The notes: generated from the letters alone by a model not told the origin. A stretch of DNA of 64,000 bases from Vibrio europaeus (GCF_001695575.1 NZ_LUAX01000007.1:248001-312000); one strand, 5' to 3'; counted from the stretch's first letter, positions 16,698 through 26,435 are shown. Numbers and translations are program-made.

Positions 16698-18049
16698 TAA
16701 ATTACCACTAACATCATTGCCGTATTAGACTCTACTACTGCGGTACACTGCCCGTTTTGTGGCGCAAAACTATCAAGCGACAGCAAGTCCATCCAATCTG
16801 AATTCGCTTTAAACTCTATGGTTTGTGAGCGTTTAGATTTATTAATAATAACCAAACCATCTTTGCCGCGGCTAAACACCAATAGATCATCTGAAGCCTC
16901 AATAATCTTCATTTGAGAGCCATGCATACGATTGTGAAAATCAATCGCTGCGATCATCTTTTCGTCTTTCCAAGCATCAACCCAGCGTGGCTGCTTGTCT
17001 GAATTAACGACCCCACTGGTATCAAGATCAGTGTATATCAGTGGTACTCCGCCATCTCTCCCGAGCAAGTAACAATACCCCAGCCACTCTTGGTTTTCGC
17101 TCATGACTAAGTTTGCGAAAACATCGTTGTTAGGAATATCGTGGGTGATAGCAAACGTAATTGCCCGTGATTCAGACAACGCTTGCCCGAAGCAATATGG
17201 GTCGACCAAGCTTTTTAAGCTACCATCGATTTGCAGGGCATCATGCATTGTCTGAAACAACGGGAAGTCATAGGCGCCCAATCGCGTTTCAGCAAGGTAA
17301 GGCTGTAAGAACAACTCGTACTCGGGCTGCGTTGCGCCACCGCTGGTAATGATTTCACCGAAGATATGAATATCTTGGCAAATCTCTTCTGTCCAAACCT
17401 CTTTTAGATGCTCCAAAGTCATGTGTTTAGCGGCATCAATGCGAAACCCTTTAACTCCCATACCTTTAAGCGCCTTAAGATAAGCTTGCTGCTGCTCAAT
17501 GACGTGCGAGCAAACCCTTAATGTTGGCAAGCCTGGATCAGTAGGACCGCCAGTTATGCGGCCATTTTGCACTTGCCAGCGATCTTCCCAGTCTTCAATT
17601 CCAAACGCTTCGACAAAGTCGTCATGATCGAAAATGGGCTCACTTAAATCTCCAAACAAGCGCTGGTTCTGATAATAATCAGCAGATTGTTGGTAATCGA
17701 GCATGTCTGAGGCGTTTGGATACTTTAGATCTGTCCTTATCGAAGATTCATTCGCCATATGGTTGAACACCACATCGGCATACACACCAACGCCATAAGA
17801 CGATAGAGTCTCAAGCATGCTTCTAAATGTTTCAGTATTGCCAAGTTGATTATCAATCACTCGATAATCTTGCGGTTGGTAGCGTTGCCACCACTTGGTA
17901 CCTGTTTCCCTTTTTAATGATTTCATTGGTGGTGAAACGAGTACGTACTTGTAGCCCGCTTGATGGATCTGTCGCGCTCGTTGTTCGACCATTTCATATG
18001 GCCAATCAAACGCGTGCAAAATCACATCAGTTGCGTGAGAACAGTTCAT
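16697..18049 (-). CDS. GH13 family alpha-amylase, cytoplasmic type
   Basis: A 450-residue glycoside hydrolase family 13 enzyme. The four conserved regions are visible: DVVFNH (I), GFRIDAAKH with the nucleophile Asp (II), IFGEII with the acid/base Glu (III) and THDIPNND with the third catalytic Asp (IV). The protein starts MNCSHATDVILHAFDW with no signal peptide, so it should act inside the cell on maltodextrins or glycogen-derived oligosaccharides. ATG 18049 is preferred because AAAGGA lies seven bases upstream; a frame-continuing ATG at 18073 has none. It is isolated from other starch genes. Upstream (18050-18318) the only visible structure is the palindrome CAGTGAACACTG at 18147-18158. Confidence 0.9.
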   Translation of the reverse strand: MNCSHATDVILHAFDWPYEMVEQRARQIHQAGYKYVLVSPPMKSLKRETGTKWWQRYQPQDYRVIDNQLGNTETFRSMLETLSSYGVGVYADVVFNHMANESSIRTDLKYPNASDMLDYQQSADYYQNQRLFGDLSEPIFDHDDFVEAFGIEDWEDRWQVQNGRITGGPTDPGLPTLRVCSHVIEQQQAYLKALKGMGVKGFRIDAAKHMTLEHLKEVWTEEICQDIHIFGEIITSGGATQPEYELFLQPYLAETRLGAYDFPLFQTMHDALQIDGSLKSLVDPYCFGQALSESRAITFAITHDIPNNDVFANLVMSENQEWLGYCYLLGRDGGVPLIYTDLDTSGVVNSDKQPRWVDAWKDEKMIAAIDFHNRMHGSQMKIIEASDDLLVFSRGKDGLVIINKSKRSQTIEFKANSDWMDLLSLDSFAPQNGQCTAVVESNTAMMLVVI

Positions 18050-18318
18050 CACGATTTCCTTTACAAGATTCATAACACGATAACGATACCCAAATATCCT
18101 TCATTTCTACTTTTCAGTTCTTATAGCAAAGCCACTTGAGTATCTACAGTGAACACTGATTACCATCCTAACAAAGCATTCGCGCTAAGCTCTTCCCCCT
18201 TTATCCATTTTTTTGCGTAGTAGCTTTTAGGCGTAGATTATCTAAATAGTGAGGTATTTAGTAAAATCTCATTGCGGACAGCGCTATACTTTCATCTGAG
18301 TTGCACAAGGATTGATGT

Positions 18319-18966
18319 ATGAACAAAATTCGAATTGATATTGTTTCTGATGTCGTTTGCCCATGGTGTATTATTGGCTACAAACGTTTAGAGCACGCGC
18401 TTGCCGCTCTGGCAGATGACGTTGAAGCCGATATACAGTGGCACCCTTTTGAGCTAAATCCAGCAATGGGAGACGAAGGACAAAATCTGCGAGAGCACCT
18501 CGCTGAAAAGTATGGCACGACAACAGAAGCCAGTATCTCAGCGCGCGAAACTCTGACCAATCTAGGTAACGAAGTAGGGTTTGAGTTCAACTTCAATGAC
18601 GACTCTCGAATCTATAACACGCGCAAAGCGCACCAGCTTTTAATGTGGGCACAAAGTGAAGGTAAGCAGTTCGATTTGGAGCTCGCTCTATTTCATGCCT
18701 ATTTCACCGATGGTAAAGACATCAGCGACTCTCAAGTACTGATTGAGTGCGCCACAGGGCTAGGACTAGAGCAAGATGTCGTCACTAGCGTCATAGAAGA
18801 TGAAAGCTGGGCTGAAGCCGTAGCATCTACCGAGCAACAATGGCTTGAAGCGGGCATCAATGCTGTTCCTGCAATCATCATTAATCGAAAGCACCTAATT
18901 TCCGGTGCGCAAACCACCGAATTGCTAATATCGGCCATCAATCAGATTACTCAATCTCAAGAATAG
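18319..18966 (+). CDS. FrnE-like DsbA-family oxidoreductase
   Basis: A 215-residue thioredoxin-fold protein of the FrnE/2-hydroxychromene isomerase branch. The active site CPWC sits at residues 15-18 right after the first strand (IDIVSDVV), followed by a helical insertion and a C-terminal cis-proline segment NAVPAIIINRKHLISGAQ. No signal peptide is present, so it is cytoplasmic, unlike DsbA itself. Members act as disulfide oxidoreductases or isomerases, often in stress resistance. ATG is preceded by AAGGATTG. It is not clearly co-transcribed with its neighbours. Confidence 0.92.
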   Translation: MNKIRIDIVSDVVCPWCIIGYKRLEHALAALADDVEADIQWHPFELNPAMGDEGQNLREHLAEKYGTTTEASISARETLTNLGNEVGFEFNFNDDSRIYNTRKAHQLLMWAQSEGKQFDLELALFHAYFTDGKDISDSQVLIECATGLGLEQDVVTSVIEDESWAEAVASTEQQWLEAGINAVPAIIINRKHLISGAQTTELLISAINQITQSQE

Positions 18967-19112
18967 CGTTCATCTCTTTGCATTATCGCAACAAGAAAGG
19001 ATGTCAAAACCAAGTCAATCTTTCACGTTCTGCAAGATAATATTTGCCTGCCTCAAATGGGCACACTATGCTGTTTGACGTTTTCTACAACCATAATGAT
19101 AAAGGCAAGGTA

Positions 19113-20036
19113 ATGCGCAGTTCTTACACTTATCCAATCGGTACCCCTGGTCAAAAGTGGGGTGACGCTGAGCGAATCGCTTGGCGTGAACAAACCACGA
19201 TTAAACGTGAATATCAAGAAGAAGTCGTTCCCAAAATCTTAGCGCTTTCAGAGCAGTTTGATGTTGAGCAATATGGCGCTCTCTCTTATGACCAAGAGCG
19301 TTACCCGCTTTTCTGTATCAAATCTAACAACTGGCAAGAGGCTAAGCCAATTGTATTAGTTACAGGTGGCGTACATGGCTACGAGACCAGTGGAGTTCAT
19401 GGCGCTTTAAAATTTGCAGCCAACGAAATGGAAAAGTACAGCGTACATTTCAACATTGTGATTGCTCCTTGTGTGAGCCCATGGGGTTATGAAGTGATCA
19501 ACCGTTGGAACCCATTGGCGCTTGATCCAAACCGCTCTTTCTATCAAGACTCACCTGCCGAAGAATCTGCAAACCTCATGAAGCTCGTTGCCTCATTGGG
19601 CCAAGATGTGCTGGTTCACATTGATTTGCACGAAACCACAGATAGTGACGAAACCGAGTTTCGCCCTGCCCTAGCCGCACGTGATGGTATCGAATACATC
19701 GAAGGTATGATTCCGGATGGTTTTTACACTGTGGGTGACACTGAGAACCCTCAGCCTGAGTTCCAAGCTGCGGTGATTGAGTCAGTAAGTAAAGTGACTC
19801 ACATCGCTCCAGCAGACGATAAAGGGGAAATCATTGGCTCACCTGTAGTCCAACACGGTGTGATTAACTACCCAATGGTTAAACTCGGCCTATGTGGCGG
19901 TGTAACGACCTGCACCTACGGCACGACCACGGAAGTTTATCCAGATAGCCCGAAAGTGACTGATGAAGAGTGTAATGACGCTCAAGTCGCTGCCATTGTC
20001 GGTGGCTTGGATTATGTAGTGGCGCAACTACAGTAA
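19113..20036 (+). CDS. M14-family zinc carboxypeptidase / succinylglutamate desuccinylase-like protein
   Basis: About 308 residues. Zinc-ligand blocks of the M14/AspA-AstE fold are visible: GGVHGYETSG (His and Glu), HIDLHETTD (third ligand His) and a late glutamate in TTTEVYPDSP as the probable catalytic base. There is no signal peptide. The enzyme should hydrolyse an amide or peptide bond in a small substrate. Start choice: ATG 19113 (MRSSYTYPIGTPG) has AAGG just upstream and gives the expected N-terminus; ATG 19068 or TTG 19044 would extend it. The last nine bases overlap the end of the convergent AraC gene. Confidence 0.85.
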   Translation: MRSSYTYPIGTPGQKWGDAERIAWREQTTIKREYQEEVVPKILALSEQFDVEQYGALSYDQERYPLFCIKSNNWQEAKPIVLVTGGVHGYETSGVHGALKFAANEMEKYSVHFNIVIAPCVSPWGYEVINRWNPLALDPNRSFYQDSPAEESANLMKLVASLGQDVLVHIDLHETTDSDETEFRPALAARDGIEYIEGMIPDGFYTVGDTENPQPEFQAAVIESVSKVTHIAPADDKGEIIGSPVVQHGVINYPMVKLGLCGGVTTCTYGTTTEVYPDSPKVTDEECNDAQVAAIVGGLDYVVAQLQ

Positions 20037-20837
20037 CCGCCCCTTATACTGCTCCGGGGTCTGCCCGGAGTATTTTTTGAACATGGCAATAAACGGGCTG
20101 GCTTGGTTGTAACCTAGCGTGAACGCAACCTCTTTCACTGAGTGGCCTTTGCGTAGTAATTCCATCGAATATAAGTAACGAACTCTTAATCGCCACTCGG
20201 TGAAGCTCATCCCTAATTCAGCTTGGCAGTGTCTTGCCAATGTCCGCTCAGTGGTATGCACACGTTCTGCCCAAACAGACAAGCTAGTGTTATCAATCGG
20301 GTTCTCTTCCACCGCGGCAAGAATCTTGGCCAAGTATTTATTGTCTGTAGATGGAAGAAAATGATGTTGGGTATCCCGCGTGGCGAGTTGATCTAGCAGC
20401 ACCTGAACTAAGCGCTTGTCTTGCTCAGATTCGGCAACATTGATGTCTCGTTGACGGAAATCATCAATAACAGCCGATACGATCGGAGTCACTTTGATCA
20501 GACTAGTGCAATCCGGGAAGTTCTCTGTGTGGGCTTGCGCAATATTGAGCGAGCAATAGGAAAGCGGCTTGCGATTAAAGCTGGTATGCATAATACCTGC
20601 AGGTACCCATATAGCTAAATGAGGCGGCGCTAGAAATCGAGTGTCTTCTGCCTCCATTTCCAAAATACCCCCGCTGATCAGCTGTACCTGTCCCCATGGA
20701 TGGCTATGCATCCGAGTTTCGGTATTGGAGAGAAACGCTTCGAAATTCATAAATACATCTGATGGTGCTTTATCAATTGATAACGAAGGATGAAGGTGTT
20801 TTGCTGACTTTCTCAAACTTGTCTTCCTATGACGCAC
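20028..20837 (-). CDS. AraC family transcriptional regulator
   Basis: A 269-residue regulator with an N-terminal cupin sensor (residues about 40-130, HSHPWGQVQLISGG, APPHLAIWVPAGIMH) and two C-terminal helix-turn-helix motifs (LSVWAERVHTTERTLARHC and VKEVAFTLGYNQASPFIAMFKKY). The apparent start is GTG at 20837; a later ATG (MNFEAFLSN) is possible but would truncate the leader region. It is divergent from an EamA exporter gene 78 bases away and most likely controls it, an arrangement common for this cupin-AraC subgroup. Confidence 0.9.
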   Translation of the reverse strand: MRHRKTSLRKSAKHLHPSLSIDKAPSDVFMNFEAFLSNTETRMHSHPWGQVQLISGGILEMEAEDTRFLAPPHLAIWVPAGIMHTSFNRKPLSYCSLNIAQAHTENFPDCTSLIKVTPIVSAVIDDFRQRDINVAESEQDKRLVQVLLDQLATRDTQHHFLPSTDNKYLAKILAAVEENPIDNTSLSVWAERVHTTERTLARHCQAELGMSFTEWRLRVRYLYSMELLRKGHSVKEVAFTLGYNQASPFIAMFKKYSGQTPEQYKGRLL

Positions 20838-20915
20838 AATGTCTTTTTAAAGATATATATAATTATATCGACCTGTCAGACTATCTTCTACCGATAATAA
20901 TGGGATGGTGTTCAC

Positions 20916-21815
20916 ATGGTCTACCTACTTCCTTTCTTTACCGTATGCATATGGGGCGGCAATGCCATCGTAAATAAAATGGCTGCTAGCACCATAGAAC
21001 CCAGTGCGATGAGCTTTTATCGCTGGTTTCTCGCAATTGTCGTACTGACACCATTTTGCTTACCAAAAGTCATTCAGCGTTGGAGTGTAATACGCCCCTA
21101 CTTGGCTAAACTTGCCTTTCTGGCGATGCTAGGGATGGTGTTAAACCAGTCACTTTCCTATTACGCCGGGTTAACGACTACAGCTTCGAATATGGCGCTA
21201 ATTACTTCGTTGGTACCACTAATTTCGATTTTTATGAGTGTACCGATTCTATCTAAGCCTATTTCCCCACTTAGTATCGTTGGTGGCGTTATAGCGTTAG
21301 CCGGATTGGCTTTTATGCTAGGGAAAGGTGACATAGCCTACTTTTTACATCAAGACATTACGCCTGGAGACGGCATTATGGTCGTCGCTTCTATTTGCTA
21401 CGCAGCTTACTGCGTGTTGCTAAAGCGGTGGAAGATGCCGTTATCAAACTGGACCATGGTGTATATGCAAGGCTTGCTTGCTCTCATCATGCTCACGCCA
21501 CTATGGCTCACCAGCGAGCAGTTGTTGCCAAGCCAAGACGCGATACCTTTGATAGCTTACGCTGGTCTTGCAGCCTCAATTGCCGCTCCCTGGATGTGGG
21601 TTAAGGCAATTGATTTAATTGGCGCCGACTCAAGTGCGATGTTTATGAACTTAATGCCAGTCGTCGCCATCACTTTGGCTGCGACCATGCTGGGAGAAGA
21701 CGTACACAGCTACCATCTTATGGGCGGCTTGCTTGTGGTGTCTGGTGTTGTTCTTTCACAGCTCAAATTGAAACGACTAAGCAGAAAATCATTAGAAAAT
21801 GTTAATCAGGTATAG
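20916..21815 (+). CDS. EamA/DMT family transporter
   Basis: A 299-residue inner-membrane carrier with ten helices in two EamA repeats; the first begins FTVCIWGGNAIVNKMAAS and has the conserved YYAGLTTTASNMALI turn; the second has MFMNLMPVVAITLA and GEDVHSYHLMGGLLVV. It starts at ATG 20916 (MVYLLPFF). It is probably an exporter for an amino acid or related metabolite, controlled by the divergent AraC protein. It is one of five DMT-type carriers in this window. Confidence 0.9.
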   Translation: MVYLLPFFTVCIWGGNAIVNKMAASTIEPSAMSFYRWFLAIVVLTPFCLPKVIQRWSVIRPYLAKLAFLAMLGMVLNQSLSYYAGLTTTASNMALITSLVPLISIFMSVPILSKPISPLSIVGGVIALAGLAFMLGKGDIAYFLHQDITPGDGIMVVASICYAAYCVLLKRWKMPLSNWTMVYMQGLLALIMLTPLWLTSEQLLPSQDAIPLIAYAGLAASIAAPWMWVKAIDLIGADSSAMFMNLMPVVAITLAATMLGEDVHSYHLMGGLLVVSGVVLSQLKLKRLSRKSLENVNQV

Positions 21816-21951
21816 GTACTTCAGGTTAAATAGGTATATGTTTGTAGTATCTAATTTGCATATTGAATATTAAATGTGTAAATCAATTTTATAAATAATA
21901 AATATATACGACGTCTTAGATTGGCTAGACCTCATTTCAGTTGGAGGTCAA

Positions 21952-22863
21952 ATGATCGAATTGGAGCATATCGAGCAGATATACAACCATAACCATTTTA
22001 CGCTACATGAAGTTGTTCTTAATGAAATTGGCTCTTACGTTTTCGTCAAGAATCGCCAAGGTGAATACATGTATGCCAATCAGCTGACCTTAGAGTTGTT
22101 TAATACCAACCTGCAGGATCTCAAAGGAAAAACTGATTACGCGTTTTTTGAACCACACATGTTAGCCGACATACTCAAGACCGATGAGATGGTATTTAAC
22201 ACTGGTCAAAAGGTGATTAATGAGGAACGCGCTTTGGCTGTGACAGATGGTAGAGTTCGTGTTTACCGAGCCATCAAACAACCGATCATTCATTCTAAAA
22301 CGAAACAAGTCATCGGTCTTATTGGTGTTTCTACCGATATCACCGACATCGTTGAGCTAAGGGAGAAACTTGCTGAACAAGCCTACACGGATGAACTGAC
22401 CAGGCTCTATAACCGCCGTAAAATCTGGCAATGTTTTGAATCTTCTTATGAAAAGGCAAGGCAACAAGATTCTGCGCTATCTTGCATCATCATAGATATT
22501 GACCACTTTAAACGCGTCAACGATTCGTTTGGGCACGATTTTGGTGACAATGTGATAGTGGAGCTTGCCAACATCATTCACAGCAACTTACGAAAGAGCG
22601 ATCACTGTGGTCGAGTCGGAGGTGAAGAGTTCTTGATAGTGCTTAACGATACAACAGGAAAAGAAGCCCATGATGTTGCAGAGCGGCTGCGTCATCAATT
22701 TCTTGAATCAGAACTCAATATTTTAGAATCTCCATTTTCTTTAAGCTGTGGCGTTACCCAGCTCTCTCCCAACGACAGTGAGTTCCTTGATTTATACCGC
22801 AGAGCAGATGATGCCCTTTACAAAGCCAAACATCTAGGCAGGAATCAAAGTGTTATTGAATAA
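21952..22863 (+). CDS. PAS-GGDEF diguanylate cyclase
   Basis: A 303-residue cytoplasmic protein with an N-terminal PAS domain (about residues 15-135, beginning NEIGSYVFVKNRQGEYMYAN and ending IGLIGVSTDITDI) and a C-terminal GGDEF domain (about 145-300) with an intact GGEEF signature at residues 223-227, so it should make c-di-GMP. The signal sensed by PAS is unknown. A GGAGG ribosome binding site precedes the ATG. It stands alone between a DMT gene and a convergent MOSC gene. Confidence 0.94.
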   Translation: MIELEHIEQIYNHNHFTLHEVVLNEIGSYVFVKNRQGEYMYANQLTLELFNTNLQDLKGKTDYAFFEPHMLADILKTDEMVFNTGQKVINEERALAVTDGRVRVYRAIKQPIIHSKTKQVIGLIGVSTDITDIVELREKLAEQAYTDELTRLYNRRKIWQCFESSYEKARQQDSALSCIIIDIDHFKRVNDSFGHDFGDNVIVELANIIHSNLRKSDHCGRVGGEEFLIVLNDTTGKEAHDVAERLRHQFLESELNILESPFSLSCGVTQLSPNDSEFLDLYRRADDALYKAKHLGRNQSVIE

Positions 22864-22888
22864 AAAAACAGCCCCAATACAGGGGCTG
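22858..22888 (-). terminator. Bidirectional terminator between the GGDEF and MOSC genes
   Basis: Stem CAGCCCC / GGGGCTG (22869-22875 and 22882-22888); seven A residues to its left give a T tract for the reverse-strand gene, so it chiefly ends the MOSC-reductase transcript. Confidence 0.8.
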
Positions 22889-22907
22889 ATTTAATTCAGT
22901 AGATAAG

Positions 22908-24725
22908 CTAACTGACCACTTCAATATCGGTTTCTGGCACACAACAACAAGCCAGTGCAACCCCCATATTGCGCTCATGATCTTGTAGGGCTGGCACATC
23001 CGGTTGATGCACTTTTCCAGATTCCACTGTTACCTTACATGCGCCGCACAGACCCGCTCGACAACTGTTTGCAATAGGCGCACCTGCGTCTTCTGCTTGT
23101 TCAAGCAATGTCTTTTGATTGTTACCAACAAACACATGACCATTAACACTCAAAGTAAGCTCTTTCAATGGCTGTTGAGAAGTTTGGCTGACACCAAATG
23201 CTTCTTGGTGGTAGTTGTCTTCTGCTAGACCTTTCTTAAGTAATAAGTTTTTTGCTTTTTGCATAAAACCATCAGGCCCACAGACAAAGACTTGTCTTTG
23301 TTCAACATCGCGAATTTGCTTTAGGTGTGCGAGGGTCAAGCGACCTTTTAAGCCAAACCAATCTGTTGGGGCTTGAGACAGGGAAAACAGCACGGTTAAG
23401 CCATCATGTTTACGTCGCAGCTCATCCAACTCTTCCTTACAAGGGATATCTTCTACGCTGCTGCACTGATGATAGAAGACCACGTCATCGACTTGATTGT
23501 GATCTGAGAGATAACGAAGCATAGACAGCATCGGCGTGACACCGCTACCCGCAGATAATAGTAACAATGGCTGGCCATGTTTTTCACCCAAATGGAAACT
23601 ACCATCAGGCTGTTCACACGTCAGAGTATCACCAATATTAAGATTGTCGCTGAGCCAATTTGACACGCGCCCGCCGTCAATGCGTTTAACAGATATCGCT
23701 AAGCGCCCCGGGCGAGAAGGACTTGAAGACAGTGTGTATCGGCGAGCAACATTCTCACCATCAATATTAATCAAGATAGGTAGATGCTGGCCAGGTTGAT
23801 AGACAGGTAGTTCGCCGTGTTGTGGTTCAAGCCAAAAAGTGACGAAATCACGGGCAATTTCTTCTCTTTCAACACACGTCATCAGCAACTGTTTCGGTGT
23901 ATTGTCTGGGTAGAACTCTTTCTCTTTGTACTCCAAGACTTCAACTGTATCGCCTTGATGAATCATACCTTCATTTTTAGCGACTAAGTTTTGTCCAAAG
24001 AAAACACCACCACGCTCGTTGGCACGGAACTGAGATAGAGTATTCAGCGGCTCTTTGCTCGTTCTCAACTCACCTCTTTCAACATCTACTGTCGTGAGTA
24101 TGCAGCGCTCACAAGGTTTTACCGCTTCGAACTCCACCTCTCCAATACGGATGCGCTTCCAACCATCTTCACCAAAAGATTCCGTGCCAGACACGACAAG
24201 GTTAGTACGAAACTGCTCCATTGAATGAGCTTCTGGACTACGACGGTTTAGCTCTGCGAGTGATGCTTCACTGATCACTAGCACTGGATAACCATCAGCA
24301 AAACTGACGTTGTGGCCTAGCTTTTCTCGCACACGGTTAGATTGCTCGCCGCTAAACAGTAGCTCCACACGTTGGCCTAGTGCCTGACTGAACCAATCAT
24401 CAGCTTCATCCGTTGTAGTATAAGCGACAAAGTGATCTTTCCACACTTGGGCTGGCGCTTCTTGCATCTTAAAATCGGCATAGCGGACTCTTAGCGGCGA
24501 TTGGCCTTTTGCGGTAAATATCACCCCATCGGGTAACAAGCTTGAACGCACTTTGACCATCTGTGGGTACTTTCGAGCCGTGACCATTGACCCATCAGAG
24601 AGTGCAAGCATAAATCGACGGTCAAACATCAGACCTTGCTTTTCCACCCATGCCGTTGAGAGAGACAGCCCACCCACAGATTTCACCGGATAGACATTGA
24701 TTTGAGAAAGAGTTGGAGCTGACAT
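22908..24725 (-). CDS. YcbX-like MOSC protein fused to a flavin reductase and 2Fe-2S ferredoxin
   Basis: A 605-residue fusion. Residues 1-120 are the MOSC N-terminal barrel (INVYPVKSVGGLSL, FDRRFML), about 120-270 the MOSC domain with the molybdenum-ligand cysteine in VKPCERCILTTVD, about 285-380 an FAD-binding barrel (RRYTLSSSP), about 385-490 an NAD(P)H domain (LLLSAGSGVTPMLSML, VFVCGPDGFM), and about 520-605 a plant-type ferredoxin with CRAGLCGAC plus a later cysteine. E. coli YcbX has only MOSC and ferredoxin parts and reduces N-hydroxylated bases; here the NAD(P)H reductase is built in, giving a self-sufficient electron chain. The function is inferred from that family. No neighbour suggests another role. 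Confidence 0.88.
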   Translation of the reverse strand: MSAPTLSQINVYPVKSVGGLSLSTAWVEKQGLMFDRRFMLALSDGSMVTARKYPQMVKVRSSLLPDGVIFTAKGQSPLRVRYADFKMQEAPAQVWKDHFVAYTTTDEADDWFSQALGQRVELLFSGEQSNRVREKLGHNVSFADGYPVLVISEASLAELNRRSPEAHSMEQFRTNLVVSGTESFGEDGWKRIRIGEVEFEAVKPCERCILTTVDVERGELRTSKEPLNTLSQFRANERGGVFFGQNLVAKNEGMIHQGDTVEVLEYKEKEFYPDNTPKQLLMTCVEREEIARDFVTFWLEPQHGELPVYQPGQHLPILINIDGENVARRYTLSSSPSRPGRLAISVKRIDGGRVSNWLSDNLNIGDTLTCEQPDGSFHLGEKHGQPLLLLSAGSGVTPMLSMLRYLSDHNQVDDVVFYHQCSSVEDIPCKEELDELRRKHDGLTVLFSLSQAPTDWFGLKGRLTLAHLKQIRDVEQRQVFVCGPDGFMQKAKNLLLKKGLAEDNYHQEAFGVSQTSQQPLKELTLSVNGHVFVGNNQKTLLEQAEDAGAPIANSCRAGLCGACKVTVESGKVHQPDVPALQDHERNMGVALACCCVPETDIEVVS

Positions 24726-24957
24726 TGCTTATCCTAAGCTAGAATTATTGTGCAGCCATTATACTTGATTTGATTAGATTTCTTCTACCAAGCGTTAATC
24801 CATTGAATTGTTCTCAGTTTTGATAATCTAGGCCTCTACTCGTCAGATTTCGCTTAATGTTAATAGATAAACCTTCGACTAATAGACATACTGGCTCGTA
24901 TTAAGATAATCCGTCACACACCCTAAACTCAATTCATGCGTTCTAAGGATTCTAATT

Positions 24958-25116
24958 ATGAACAAGCTTATTATGATTCTTCTTTGTATCTTCCTTCCCC
25001 CTGTTGCAGTGTTTTTGGACAAAGGATTAAACAAAGACTTTCTGATCAATTTAATTCTTACATTTTTCTTTTTTATCCCAGGTTCTATCCATGCTCTCTG
25101 GTTAACTGTACGCTAA
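24958..25116 (+). CDS. yqaE: YqaE/Pmp3 family small membrane protein
   Basis: A 52-residue protein with two hydrophobic helices, starting ATG 24958 with AAGGA eight bases upstream. ILLCIFLPPVAVFLDKG and the C-terminal FIPGSIHALWLTVR match the Pmp3/YqaE/UPF0057 signature (ILPPLGVxLxKG and IPGxIHAxWxxxR) nearly position for position. These proteotypes sit in the inner membrane and help keep membrane potential and ion balance under salt or stress. It stands alone between a divergent MOSC gene and pyrC. Confidence 0.88.
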   Translation: MNKLIMILLCIFLPPVAVFLDKGLNKDFLINLILTFFFFIPGSIHALWLTVR

Positions 25117-25211
25117 GCGTCTATTTACGCACAGATATCCGACAATTAAGGCTTTCGTCAAAAAAAGTGGATGAAATACATAGCGGTTTGCTCTATCATC
25201 CTGTCGCCTAA

Positions 25212-25227
25212 GCGTAAGCGTTTGCCT
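25212..25227. promoter_or_regulatory. PurR-like operator upstream of pyrC
   Basis: GCGTAAGCGTTTGCCT keeps the core CGNAANCGTTTGC of the purine-repressor box and lies 63-78 bases upstream of the pyrC start. E. coli pyrC is PurR-repressed, so the site is expected here. Confidence 0.5.
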
Positions 25228-25289
25228 TCACAGTTTTCGCACCGTTTAGGCTCCAATCAGACAAACTTCTTATTATGGTGGGAGCAATA

Positions 25290-26318
25290 ATGACAACACT
25301 TACGATCACACGTCCTGACGACTGGCATGTTCATCTACGCGATGGTGAAGTTCTAAAGGATACTGTGCGAGATATTAGCCGCTACAATGGCCGCGCGCTA
25401 ATCATGCCGAATACTATCCCACCTGTTACCAATACCGAAATGGCACTGGCTTACCGCGAACGCATTATGGCTGAGAAGCCAAGCGAGCAGTTTGAACCTC
25501 TAATGGCGCTTTACCTAACGGATAACACGACTCCAGATGAGATCCGTAAAGCAAAAGAGTCTGGTGCTGTAGTAGCCGCTAAGCTTTATCCTGCAGGCGC
25601 AACGACCAACTCTGACTCCGGTGTCACCAACGCGAAGAATATCTACCACGTTCTTGAAGCAATGCAAGAAGTAGGAATGTTACTGCTGGTTCACGGTGAG
25701 GTGACGCATCACGATGTTGATATTTTTGACCGTGAAAAAGAGTTTTTAGATACCGTTCTTGCGCCAATCGTAAATGACTTCCCGAATCTAAAGATTGTTC
25801 TTGAGCACATTACCACTGCTGATGCAGCGATCTTTGTTAAAAACGCCAACGATAATGTCGCTGCGACAATTACCGCTCATCACTTACTTTACAACCGTAA
25901 TCACATGTTGGTTGGTGGCATCAAACCTCACTTCTACTGTCTTCCAATTCTTAAGCGCAACACCCACCAGCAAGCGCTGATTGAAGCGGCGACGAGCGGC
26001 AGTAAGAAATTTTTCCTAGGTACAGACTCAGCACCACACGCTAAAGGCATGAAAGAAGCCGCTTGTGGTTGTGCAGGTTCTTACACTGCGCACGCTGCGC
26101 TAGAGCTTTACACTGAAGTGTTTGAGCTAGAGGGTAAATTAGAAAATCTTGAAGCATTTGCAAGCCACAACGGTCCGGATTTTTACGGTGTACCTCGTAA
26201 CCAAGATACAGTAACGCTGACCAAAGAAGCTTGGCCTGTAGCAGAAACGATGCCATTTGGCGGTGACGTCGTTGTTCCTATTCGCGCAGGTGAAGAGATT
26301 AAGTGGACGGTTAAGTAA
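25290..26318 (+). CDS. pyrC: Dihydroorotase
   Basis: A 342-residue class II dihydroorotase, converting N-carbamoyl-aspartate to dihydroorotate in pyrimidine synthesis. Zinc and catalytic blocks are all present: WHVHLRDG, AAKLYPAGATTN with the carbamylated lysine, HGEVTHHDVDIFDRE, LEHITT, NHMLVGGIKPH and GTDSAPHAKG with the catalytic aspartate. ATG 25290 (MTTLTITRPDDWH) is preferred to ATG 25275 because GGGAG lies just upstream. It is monocistronic, with a PurR-like operator in front and a terminator behind. Confidence 0.97.
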   Translation: MTTLTITRPDDWHVHLRDGEVLKDTVRDISRYNGRALIMPNTIPPVTNTEMALAYRERIMAEKPSEQFEPLMALYLTDNTTPDEIRKAKESGAVVAAKLYPAGATTNSDSGVTNAKNIYHVLEAMQEVGMLLLVHGEVTHHDVDIFDREKEFLDTVLAPIVNDFPNLKIVLEHITTADAAIFVKNANDNVAATITAHHLLYNRNHMLVGGIKPHFYCLPILKRNTHQQALIEAATSGSKKFFLGTDSAPHAKGMKEAACGCAGSYTAHAALELYTEVFELEGKLENLEAFASHNGPDFYGVPRNQDTVTLTKEAWPVAETMPFGGDVVVPIRAGEEIKWTVK

Positions 26319-26342
26319 ACACCTAGTTTAATCCTATCGACT

Positions 26343-26379
26343 AACCCCAGTAACTAAGTAGTAGTTGCTGGGGTTTTTA
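26343..26379 (+). terminator. Terminator after pyrC
   Basis: AACCCCAG (26343-26350) pairs with CTGGGGTT (26368-26375), extended by TAACTA/TAGTT, then TTTT. Confidence 0.8.
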
Positions 26380-26435
26380 TTTAGCATTCTATCAATATAA
26401 CCTAAACTCAATGTAACATTCATATTGAGGTCACT

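Noticed and set aside
24936..25211. A 91-codon ORF overlapping the YqaE gene
   Set aside because: It lies in another frame over the clear Pmp3/YqaE protein; its product has no family features and there is no good ribosome binding site.
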